From Beijerinckiaceae bacterium (GTDB taxonomy: Bacteria > Pseudomonadota > Alphaproteobacteria > Rhizobiales > Beijerinckiaceae): a stretch of DNA of 64,000 bases. The stretch covers positions 248,001 to 312,000 of the forward strand of contig JAPZUD010000004.1 of the NCBI GenBank assembly GCA_027533425.1, given 5' to 3'. The position numbers were made by a program, and so were the translations under genes. Below are positions 33,770 to 41,041 of this stretch, piece after piece. A model generated the notes under the pieces. The model made no database searches. It saw nothing but the letters and a program-made list of their open reading frames with translations, and had not been told where the DNA came from. Position 1 is the first letter of the stretch. Each line of letters begins with the position of its first letter.

Positions 33770-35113
33770 TCAGCGGTAGATGCGCTTCAACTGGCGGTCG
33801 GCGACAGCCATCGCGCCCTGCACGGTTTCGCGCCCGGTGCAGACCGAGGCGAACATGTCGAGCACCACGAAGTCGGCGAGGGCCGAGGCGGCGCGTTCGC
33901 CCACCGAACCCTGGCCGCCGGCGGTCAGCGTATCCCAGGCCGCGGTCTTGGCCACGCCGAGCTTCGGATCCGAGGTCCAGACCGGGTTGGCATCATAGGC
34001 CTTGAGCGGATGCGAGAGATAGGCAACGGCGCTTTCGAGCCACTTGTTGTAGTTCTCGGCTTCCATCATGAAGGCCATGAAGGCCTTGCAGGCATTCGGA
34101 ACCTTCGAATACTTCATGATCAGCATCGGATAGGCGATGTGGAATTCCGTCGGCTTGCCCGCCGGCCCGACAGGCCAGGTCGAGTGGTTCATGTCGTCGC
34201 GGATTTCCTTCATCTTCGGATCCTTGTCCGCGCCGGCCTTGGCCGCGGCATAGATCGAGACGCCGTTATTGCTCAGCGAGATTTCGCCCGCGAGGAACGC
34301 CTTGTTGTTGAACGAGTCGTTCCAGGACGCTGTGCCCGGCACGAAGACATCCGACAATGCCTTGGCATATTCGAGCGCCTTGGCGGTTTCCGGCGAGTTG
34401 ATGACGACCTTGTCGTTCTTGTCGACAGTGTTGCCGCCATGGCTCCACAGCGCCCAGTGCACCCAGGCATTGCCGTCACCCGAGGCACGGCCCAGCGCGA
34501 AACCGCCCGGAACCGACTTGGCCTTCAGTGCCTTCATCAGTTCGAGGAAGCCGGCCGTATCCTTCGGGATCGACTTGAACCCGGCCTTCTCGATCATCGA
34601 CTGGCGATAGTTGATGAGGTTGGCGTTGTAGGCCACCGGCAGCGCGATCCACTTGCCCTGGCTCTTGCCATAGGTTTCCGCGGTCGGGGCCCAGCCGCCG
34701 TATTTCTTGCCGAGATAATTGCAGACATCCGACACGTCGGTGCACTTGGCCGGGAAGAGATGCGGCAGCGAATAGAGACCCCAGAACATGTCCGGGCCCT
34801 GGTTCGTGTTGGCCGCGACCGACGCCTTCGGCTGCACGTCGTCGAGCGATTCATTGATCACGTTGACCTTCACGCCGGTGGCCTTGGTGAAGGCCGCGAC
34901 GAGGGCCATGAAGCCGTCTTCTTCCGACTGGATGAAGCGCTTCCAGCGCAGGATCTGGATCGAGGCATTGGCTTCCGGCTTGAACGGGGCCGCCTGCGCC
35001 CAGGCGCGCGCGAAATCGGTGAGGCCGCTGCCGGCCAGCATCGCGCCGGCGCCAAGCGTGGCGGTGCCGGACAGGAATCTGCGCCGGTCGAAAGAGGGGG
35101 TCTTGATCGTCAT
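33770..35113 (-). CDS. ABC transporter solute-binding protein (family 1, sugar type)
   Basis: 447 residues with a twin-arginine signal (SFDRRRFLSGTATLGAG), so it is probably exported folded. The mature region resembles family 1 extracellular binding proteins (VNVINESLDDVQPKASVAANTNQGPDM is in the expected place, shown by its short parts NESLDD and NQGPDM). It captures a sugar or polyol-like ligand for the two permeases. GGAGG precedes the start. Confidence 0.9.
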   Translation of the reverse strand: MTIKTPSFDRRRFLSGTATLGAGAMLAGSGLTDFARAWAQAAPFKPEANASIQILRWKRFIQSEEDGFMALVAAFTKATGVKVNVINESLDDVQPKASVAANTNQGPDMFWGLYSLPHLFPAKCTDVSDVCNYLGKKYGGWAPTAETYGKSQGKWIALPVAYNANLINYRQSMIEKAGFKSIPKDTAGFLELMKALKAKSVPGGFALGRASGDGNAWVHWALWSHGGNTVDKNDKVVINSPETAKALEYAKALSDVFVPGTASWNDSFNNKAFLAGEISLSNNGVSIYAAAKAGADKDPKMKEIRDDMNHSTWPVGPAGKPTEFHIAYPMLIMKYSKVPNACKAFMAFMMEAENYNKWLESAVAYLSHPLKAYDANPVWTSDPKLGVAKTAAWDTLTAGGQGSVGERAASALADFVVLDMFASVCTGRETVQGAMAVADRQLKRIYR

Positions 35114-35219
35114 GCGGTTTCCTCCGTATGGCCCGGTCGTCGAGCGCCGGGTCCGTTTGATGCGCCCATCCGGGCCGGTCGGTCCTCCGCCGGCCTCCCG
35201 CCAGCGAGGAAAAGTCGGA

Positions 35220-35239
35220 CCGCCGGCCCCGGCCGGCGG
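35220..35239 (-). terminator. Hairpin between the ABC ATPase and binding-protein genes
   Basis: On the minus strand CCGCCGGCC and GGCCGGCGG pair with almost no loop, followed by TCCGACTTTTCC. It lies in the 134-base gap between the two genes. It may reduce read-through or protect message ends, raising binding-protein output relative to the ATPase. Confidence 0.35.
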
Positions 35240-35247
35240 GGAAAGCG

Positions 35248-36306
35248 TCAGGCCACCAGCCTCTTGCCGGTCTCGGCATCGAAGAGATGCGCGATCGGCA
35301 GGCTGGGAGCGATCGGGATCATCTCGCCCGGCTTGGCGGTAAGGCGCTCGCGGAACACGGCGATGATATCCTGCCCGCCGGCCCGCAGCACGACCTGCGT
35401 TTCCGAGCCGGTCGGTTCGAGCACAACCACTTCCGCCGGCACGCCGGCCGAGTCGATCCGGATATGTTCCGGCCGGAGGCCATAGACCACAGGCTTTCCA
35501 TCCGAACCGGCCGGCGCCGCGCCGACAGGCAGGTGGAAGCCGCCATCGGCCATGAAACCGCCCGAACCCAGCTTGCCGCGGATGAAATTCATCGCCGGCG
35601 AGCCGATGAAGCCGGCCACGAAAAGATTTTCCGGCCGGTCATAGAGCTCGAGCGGCGCGCCCATCTGCTCGACGATGCCGTCATGCATCACGACGATCTT
35701 GTCGGCCATGGTCATGGCTTCGATCTGGTCATGCGTCACATAGACCGTTGTCGTGCGCAGGCGCTGGTGCAGCTCCTTGATCTCGGTGCGCATCTGCACG
35801 CGCAGCTTGGCATCGAGGTTCGAGAGCGGTTCGTCGAACAGGAAGACCTGCGGATCGCGCACGATGGCGCGGCCCATGGCAACGCGCTGGCGCTGCCCGC
35901 CGGAAAGCTGCTTGGGATAGCGCTCGAGCAGCTTCTCGAGGCCGAGGATCTTGGCGGCCTTGTCGACGCGCTCCTTGATCTCGGCCTTCGGGGCATTCCG
36001 GAGGCTCATCGAGAAGGCCATGTTGTCGGCCACCGTCATATGCGGATAGAGCGCATAGTTCTGGAACACCATCGCGATGTCGCGTTCCTTCGGCGGCACG
36101 TGGTTCACCACCCGGTCCCCGATCAGGATCTCGCCCGCGGAAATGTTCTCCAGCCCCGCCAGCATCCTGAGCAGGGTCGACTTGCCGCAGCCCGAAGGCC
36201 CGACGAGCACGACAAACTCGCCATCGGCGATGTCGATATTGACCCCGTGGATGATCTGAACGTTGCCAAACGCCTTCCGCACGTCGCGGATCGTTACAGA
36301 CGCCAT
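35248..36306 (-). CDS. Sugar ABC transporter ATPase (MalK/UgpC type)
   Basis: 352 residues. Walker A GPSGCGKST (about residues 37-45), Q-loop VFQNYALYPHMTV, signature LSGGQRQRVAMGRA, Walker B VFLFDEPLSNLDA, H-loop YVTHDQIEA. The C-terminal third is the regulatory OB-fold domain (VYGLRPEHIRI) found in MalK/UgpC proteins that serve sugar importers. GGAGGAG precedes the ATG at 36306. It is the first gene of the operon, opposite the GntR gene. Confidence 0.95.
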   Translation of the reverse strand: MASVTIRDVRKAFGNVQIIHGVNIDIADGEFVVLVGPSGCGKSTLLRMLAGLENISAGEILIGDRVVNHVPPKERDIAMVFQNYALYPHMTVADNMAFSMSLRNAPKAEIKERVDKAAKILGLEKLLERYPKQLSGGQRQRVAMGRAIVRDPQVFLFDEPLSNLDAKLRVQMRTEIKELHQRLRTTTVYVTHDQIEAMTMADKIVVMHDGIVEQMGAPLELYDRPENLFVAGFIGSPAMNFIRGKLGSGGFMADGGFHLPVGAAPAGSDGKPVVYGLRPEHIRIDSAGVPAEVVVLEPTGSETQVVLRAGGQDIIAVFRERLTAKPGEMIPIAPSLPIAHLFDAETGKRLVA

Positions 36307-36404
36307 CAACTCCTCCCGCTATCGCCCCGTTCCGGAGCGCCTTCGATTGAGCGCGGCGTGCCTGGCAAGCTCTCGCGCCTTGTCCGGCTCTTGCGGCCGG
36401 TTCT

Positions 36405-36424
36405 AAAAAGTCATACTAGTTTTT
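36405..36424. promoter_or_regulatory. Likely GntR/FadR-family operator between the ABC operon and its regulator
   Basis: An AT-rich patch flanked by A5 and T5 contains AAGTCATACTA, which fits the FadR-subfamily consensus TNGTNNNACNA at all fixed positions but the first. It lies in the 218-base region between the divergent ATPase and GntR genes, where an auto-regulated operator is expected. Confidence 0.5.
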
Positions 36425-36524
36425 CCGTGCTGTCAAGCGGGTCTCTGGCCAATCGGAACGAAGAGTTGCGGCGCCAGGCGGAGAGGGCCCGCGCGGCAAG
36501 GCGCCAACGGGGAAGGAGGCGGGC

Positions 36525-37286
36525 ATGCTGAAGCGGGTTGCGGGCCGGGCCGTGGCGCGGCCGGGCATGGAAGGTCCCTTCACCCAGATGACCGAACGGC
36601 TCGCTGTGGCGATCCTCTCCGGCGCGCTGCCCGTCGGGGCGCTGGTGCCGAACGAGGAAGGCCCGGATGGCGAGGGTGCGGCCTCGCGCACCGCCTATCG
36701 GGAGGCGATGCGCTTCCTGGCCGGCAAGGGGCTGATCGAGGCGCGGCAGCGCGCCGGCACCCGGGTCGCCCCGCGGGAATCCTGGCACATGCTCGATCCG
36801 GACGTGCTGCGCTGGTCGCTGGCCGTCAAGCCGGACGAGGCCTTCATCCGCGATCTATTCGAGCTCCGCTTCATGATCGAGCCCGGCGCGTCGCGGCAGG
36901 CGGCCATGCGCCACCGGCCCGAGCAACTGGCCGCGATCCGCCGCGCGCTCGAGGGCATGGAGCGCGAAACGCCCTATACCGATGCGAATTTTGCCTTCGA
37001 TCTCGCCTTCCACGAGGCGATTTTCCACGCCTCGGGCAATGAGGCGCTCAAGGCGCTGGTTGGTGTGGTCTCGACGACGCTGCATTGGTCGCTCCGTACC
37101 CAGAGCGCGCGCAAGCCCGAGGATTTCGACCAGCCTCTCGCCGATCACCGTCGGCTTCTCGACGCGATCGAGCGGCGCGACGCCGATGGCGCGGCAACGC
37201 TGACGCGCATTCTTGTCGCCGATGCTCTCCGTGCCACGCTCGCCGCCTTGCGCGGTCTGGACGGCAATTCGACGCAATTGGCCTGA
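36525..37286 (+). CDS. GntR-family transcriptional regulator, FadR/FCD subgroup
   Basis: 253 residues. N-terminal winged helix (MTERLAVAILSGALPVGALVPNE ... SRTAYREAMRFLAGKGLIEARQRAGTRV; the classical serine-rich recognition helix reads ASRTAYREAMRFLA). The C-terminal FCD ligand domain has the metal-binding pattern with ELRFMIEPGASRQAA, DLAFHEAIFHASGNE and DHRRLLDAI. AAGGAGG precedes the start. It is divergent from the sugar-type ABC operon and most likely controls it. Confidence 0.9.
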   Translation: MLKRVAGRAVARPGMEGPFTQMTERLAVAILSGALPVGALVPNEEGPDGEGAASRTAYREAMRFLAGKGLIEARQRAGTRVAPRESWHMLDPDVLRWSLAVKPDEAFIRDLFELRFMIEPGASRQAAMRHRPEQLAAIRRALEGMERETPYTDANFAFDLAFHEAIFHASGNEALKALVGVVSTTLHWSLRTQSARKPEDFDQPLADHRRLLDAIERRDADGAATLTRILVADALRATLAALRGLDGNSTQLA

Positions 37287-37294
37287 CCAATTGC
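37274..37294. terminator. Hairpin at the convergent GntR/LysR ends
   Basis: GCAATTGG and CCAATTGC pair perfectly around CCTGA, which contains the TGA stop of the GntR gene. Being symmetrical it could act for both convergent genes. No strong T-run follows on either side. Confidence 0.4.
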
Positions 37295-37316
37295 TGCATT
37301 GCCGCAAAGCTGGCGC

Positions 37317-38315
37317 TCAATTAATAATACTAATTCGCGGTCCTTTGCCCTGACGCGGGGCGGGGCTGGCCGGTTGGGCCGGGCCGGAGCCGGCTTTGTC
37401 CTGCCCTGGCGGGCTCGCGGGGGGATTTACTCCCCGCGCGAGTTCAGCCACCAGCCAGTCGCGGAAAGCCGCGATCTTTTTCGGCATCACAGCCCGTTTC
37501 CGCCAGACGAGGCGATGCCCGCTCGCCGTGATGTCGCGCGGGCCGAACGGCATCACCAGCCGCCCGGATGCGAGTTCGGCCTCGGCAATCAGCGTTGATT
37601 CGAGGCAGATGCCCAGCCCGTCGGTCGCGGCGGCGATCGCCATGAACGAGCGGTCGAAATGCATATGCCGCGCCGGCACCGCCTTGCCGGGCGCATGCAC
37701 ATCGAGCCAGTTCTGCCATTGCACGACATTGCGCACCGAGTGGAGCAGCGTCATCGTCTCGAACGAGGTCGTCCGCGGGTTCCATGGGCCGGGCCTGAGG
37801 TAATCCGGGGCTGAGAGCGGCACGATGCTTTCCTCGGCCACCAGCAGGGAATCGCAGCCCTCCGGCACCGGCCGGGCATATTGCAGGTCGATATCATACA
37901 CATCGTCGCGGAAGGGCCCGGCATCCGGCGTCGAGGACAGCCGGACCACGATGTCGGGATGCATGGCGATGAACCGCTTCAGCCGCGGCATCAGCCATTG
38001 TGCGGCGAAGCTCGGCGAACAATGCAGCGCCAGGATCTGCGCATTGGCCGGCTGCGAGACGATGCGCGTCGCGGCCTCGAGCCGCTGGAATCCTTCCTGC
38101 AAGGCCTCGTGATAGCGATGGGCGGCGTCCGTCGCGAACACGCTCCGGTTGCGGCGTTCGAATAGCGGCGCGCCGAGCACGCGCTCCAGTTCCCGGATCC
38201 GGTGCGAGATCGCCGCCGTCGTCAGGCCAAGCGACTCCGCCGCCTGGGTGAAACTGCCCTGCCGCATGACGGCGCGGAAGGCTTCGAGCGACCGGAGGGG
38301 AGGCAGGTCGGACAT
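37317..38315 (-). CDS. LysR-family transcriptional regulator (GcvA-like)
   Basis: 332 residues. The helix-turn-helix is at about residues 20-40 (GSFTQAAESLGLTTAAISHRIRELE) and the ligand domain follows. The short phrases LPPLRSLEAF and QPANAQILALH are like the GcvA branch. AGGAG precedes the start. It is divergent from a short-chain dehydrogenase gene and is the natural candidate to control it. The C-terminal tail is proline- and glycine-rich and may be disordered. Confidence 0.9.
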   Translation of the reverse strand: MSDLPPLRSLEAFRAVMRQGSFTQAAESLGLTTAAISHRIRELERVLGAPLFERRNRSVFATDAAHRYHEALQEGFQRLEAATRIVSQPANAQILALHCSPSFAAQWLMPRLKRFIAMHPDIVVRLSSTPDAGPFRDDVYDIDLQYARPVPEGCDSLLVAEESIVPLSAPDYLRPGPWNPRTTSFETMTLLHSVRNVVQWQNWLDVHAPGKAVPARHMHFDRSFMAIAAATDGLGICLESTLIAEAELASGRLVMPFGPRDITASGHRLVWRKRAVMPKKIAAFRDWLVAELARGVNPPASPPGQDKAGSGPAQPASPAPRQGKGPRISIIN

Positions 38316-38445
38316 GCGGAACTCCTGATGAACGCGAGGGCAAGATCGTCAAAAAAAATTTGTCAATCGACATATATTATTTGATTTTCTTTGTCCAAAA
38401 CCCTGCGCAAAATAGTGCCAAAACAGGTCATTCGGGGAGGCTTTC
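38316..38445. promoter_or_regulatory. AT-rich divergent promoter region of the LysR and dehydrogenase genes
   Basis: 130 bases containing an A8 run and TGTCAATCGACATATATTAT, much richer in A and T than the neighbouring coding DNA. Two TTGTC copies lie about 30 bases apart. LysR proteins often bind such regions through T-N11-A sites; no single site stands out. Confidence 0.4.
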
Positions 38446-39198
38446 ATGCTGCTCAAGGGGCAAGTCGCGGTCATTACCGGCGGGGCGTCGAAGCGCGGAC
38501 TGGGGCTGGCGACGGCGCGGCTTTTCGCCGAACACGGAGCCCGCGTGGCCATTCTTGACCTCGATCTGAACGCCGCGAAGGAGGCCGTCGCCACCCTGAA
38601 GGGCCGCGGCCACATGGCGATCCGGTGCGATGTCACGAAGCGCAGGGAATGTGAACGGGCGGTCGAGCGCGTGATCCGGCGGTATAACCGTCTGGATATC
38701 CTTCTGAATTACGCCGGCATCACCTCGCCGCAGCGGGTGATGCAGGTGGATGACGCCACCTATGACCGTATCTTCGACATCAACATGCGCGGCACCTTGC
38801 ACATGACGCAGGCGGTTGTGCCGCAGATGCGGGTGCAGCGTTCAGGATCGATCGTGAACATGTCCTCGGTCTCCGCGCAGCGCGGCGGCGGGGTGTTCGG
38901 CGGTTCTCACTACTCCGCCGCCAAGGGCGCAATCCTTGGATATACAAAGGCTTGCGCCCGTGAGCTCGGTCCGGACAACATTCGCGTCAATGCGATCTGC
39001 CCCTCGATGATCGATACCGATATTACCGGCGGGATGCTGACGGATGAACGGCGCGAGGAGATCAAGAAATCGATTCCGATGGGCCGGATCGGCACCGCCG
39101 ACGAGGTTGCCGGCTGTGGTCTGTTCCTCGCCTCCTCGCTCTCCAGCTATGTCACGGGCTCGGAGATCGACATCAATGGCGGCAGTCATATCCATTGA
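38446..39198 (+). CDS. Short-chain dehydrogenase/reductase
   Basis: 250 residues. Coenzyme loop TGGASKRGLG, structural block LLNYAG (NYAG where NNAG is usual), catalytic serine in NMSSVSAQ and YSAAK. The C-terminal GSEIDINGG is the usual SDR end. GGGGAGG precedes the start. The substrate is unknown; the divergent LysR regulator suggests an inducible catabolic step. Confidence 0.88.
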   Translation: MLLKGQVAVITGGASKRGLGLATARLFAEHGARVAILDLDLNAAKEAVATLKGRGHMAIRCDVTKRRECERAVERVIRRYNRLDILLNYAGITSPQRVMQVDDATYDRIFDINMRGTLHMTQAVVPQMRVQRSGSIVNMSSVSAQRGGGVFGGSHYSAAKGAILGYTKACARELGPDNIRVNAICPSMIDTDITGGMLTDERREEIKKSIPMGRIGTADEVAGCGLFLASSLSSYVTGSEIDINGGSHIH

Positions 39199-39243
39199 TC
39201 AACCAAAGGGTTAGGCCAGAGATGAACCGGCCCTTCCACGTGT

Positions 39244-39819
39244 TCACCCGGCTGCTTCAGCCTCGTCCAGAAAGGCCCGGGCCGCCGGCCCTGCCCAGTC
39301 CATCGCCCCGGCGACATAGCCGAAATTCCGCCCGCCCGGTGTGAGCACATAACTCAATGGCAGGCCGAACAGCCGGAACGGATCCTGCGGTGTCGCCTCG
39401 TCAGCCCGCCTTGCGACCCGGAATTCCGGGTCGATGAACGCCGGCAGCCGCTTCAGGTTGAGTGCCGCGAGGTAGGGCCGGACGATGCGTGCCCCCTCCC
39501 GATCGACCGAGATCGCCACCGCCCGCAGGCCCGGGTCGCGCTGAAGCAACACATCGAGTGCCGGCAGTTCCTGCCGGCAGGGCGGGCACCAGGTTGCGAA
39601 GAAATTCACAATCAGAACAACACCCTGGTAGCGTTCGAGCGGCGTGGTCCGCCCGTCGAGCCCGGTCAGGACCGGCCTCCCGACAGGAGCTGGATCGGCG
39701 AATCGCACGGCCTGCCCGCGCGCATTCCGCAAGGTCGGCAGCGTTTCCTGCGCATGGGCAGGGGCCACGAAAAAACCCGTGCTTATCAGGCTCAGGAGGG
39801 TGCGTCGGGTGGTATCCAT
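39244..39819 (-). CDS. TlpA-like exported thioredoxin-fold protein
   Basis: 191 residues. The leader RRTLLSLISTGFFVAPAHA looks like a signal peptide. The active site is FFATWCPPCRQELPAL (CPPC, about residues 72-75). TlpA/ResA-type proteins act as periplasmic thiol reductases, for example in cytochrome or oxidase maturation. It is divergent from the TAXI-type transporter genes; whether the two are related in function is not clear. Confidence 0.87.
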   Translation of the reverse strand: MDTTRRTLLSLISTGFFVAPAHAQETLPTLRNARGQAVRFADPAPVGRPVLTGLDGRTTPLERYQGVVLIVNFFATWCPPCRQELPALDVLLQRDPGLRAVAISVDREGARIVRPYLAALNLKRLPAFIDPEFRVARRADEATPQDPFRLFGLPLSYVLTPGGRNFGYVAGAMDWAGPAARAFLDEAEAAG

Positions 39820-39860
39820 GCGGTCTTCCGGGGCATTCAGCCTATAAAATAACCAACAAA

Positions 39861-39877
39861 AACAATTGTTTGCAAAC
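39861..39877. promoter_or_regulatory. Two overlapping palindromes between tlpA-like and TAXI genes
   Basis: AACAATTGTT (39861-39870) and GTTTGCAAAC (39868-39877) are both perfect palindromes and share three bases. They stand in an AT-rich patch 42 bases before the tlpA-like start and 105 before the TAXI gene, so a single regulator could act on both. The centre TGCAAA recalls LacI-type operators, but no such regulator is in the window. Confidence 0.45.
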
Positions 39878-39981
39878 AAACCCCGGGGAAGCCCCCATTG
39901 CAACCGCGTTCCGCCTGTGGCATTCAGGAACGATGCGCTACCGCGTGAGAATGGCGCAAGAATGATGGGTGGAGAAACGGC

Positions 39982-40947
39982 ATGACATTTCCGATGCGCA
40001 AGACGATCCTCGCGGCCATGGCCGCAGCCGCCATGATGGCACCGGGCATCGCCCGGGCGGACTTCATCAACGTTCTGACCGGAGGCACATCCGGCGTCTA
40101 TTATCCGATGGGCGTCGGCATGTCGAAGCTGTTCGGCGAGAAGATCGCCGGCGCCCGCCCGAGCGTTCAGGCGACCAAGGCTTCGGTCGAGAACCTGAAC
40201 CTGCTCCAGCAGGGCAAGGGCGAGATTGCGTTCACCCTGGGGGATTCGGTCATTTCCGCCTGGAAGGGCGAGGCCGAGGCCGGTTTCCCGGCGCCGTTGA
40301 AGAAGCTGCGCGGCATCGCCGCGATCTATCCGAACTACATCCAGATCGTGGCCTCCAAGGAATCCGGGATCAAGACGCTGGCGGACCTGAAGGGCAAGCG
40401 CCTGTCGGTGGGCGCGCCGAAATCCGGCACCGAGCTGAACGCCCGCGCCATCCTCGCCGCGGCAGGCCTGTCCTACAAGGATCTCGGCAAGGTCGAATAT
40501 CTGCCCTTCGCCGAATCCGTCGAGCTGATGAAGAACCGCCAGCTCGATGCAACGCTGCAATCCGCCGGTCTCGGCGTGGCCTCGATCCGCGACCTCTCGA
40601 CCTCGGTCGAGATCGTGATGGTGGAAGTCCCGCCGTCGATCGTTGACAAGGCCGGCCTGCCGTTCATCCAGGGCGCGATCCCGCCGAACACCTATACCGG
40701 TCAGACCAGCCCGGTCAGCACGGCGGCGGTGATGAACTATCTCGTGACGCATGACGGCGTGTCGGAAAAGTTGGTCTACGAGATGACCAAGTCGATCTTC
40801 GAGAACCTGCCGGCCATCGCCGCGGCCCATGCGGCCGGCCGGGCCATCAAGCTGGAAAATGCGGTGAACGGCATGGCCATCCCGTTGCATCCGGGCGCGG
40901 CCAAGTACTTCACGGAAAAGGGCATCAAACTGCCGGCTACCAATTGA
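39982..40947 (+). CDS. TAXI-family TRAP transporter solute-binding protein
   Basis: 321 residues with a signal peptide (ILAAMAAAAMMAPGIARA). The family marker is NVLTGGTSGVYYPMGVGMSKLF, followed by VENLNLLQQGKGEIAFTLGD. TAXI proteins feed ligands such as dicarboxylates or aromatic acids to fused TRAP permeases. GGTGGAG precedes the ATG; a second ATG at 39994 is possible. Confidence 0.94.
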   Translation: MTFPMRKTILAAMAAAAMMAPGIARADFINVLTGGTSGVYYPMGVGMSKLFGEKIAGARPSVQATKASVENLNLLQQGKGEIAFTLGDSVISAWKGEAEAGFPAPLKKLRGIAAIYPNYIQIVASKESGIKTLADLKGKRLSVGAPKSGTELNARAILAAAGLSYKDLGKVEYLPFAESVELMKNRQLDATLQSAGLGVASIRDLSTSVEIVMVEVPPSIVDKAGLPFIQGAIPPNTYTGQTSPVSTAAVMNYLVTHDGVSEKLVYEMTKSIFENLPAIAAAHAAGRAIKLENAVNGMAIPLHPGAAKYFTEKGIKLPATN

Positions 40948-41041
40948 GGCCAATGCCTGACTTGTGTTGAATGACCGGCCGGGCTCGCTCCCGGCCGGTC
41001 ATGTCGTTCCGGACAACCTCACCGGCTCCATAGGTGTGTTC

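Noticed and set aside
33563-35485. 640-codon plus-strand frame opposite the sugar ABC binding-protein gene
   Set aside because: Antisense to a protein with a twin-arginine signal and family features; no motif in the plus frame.
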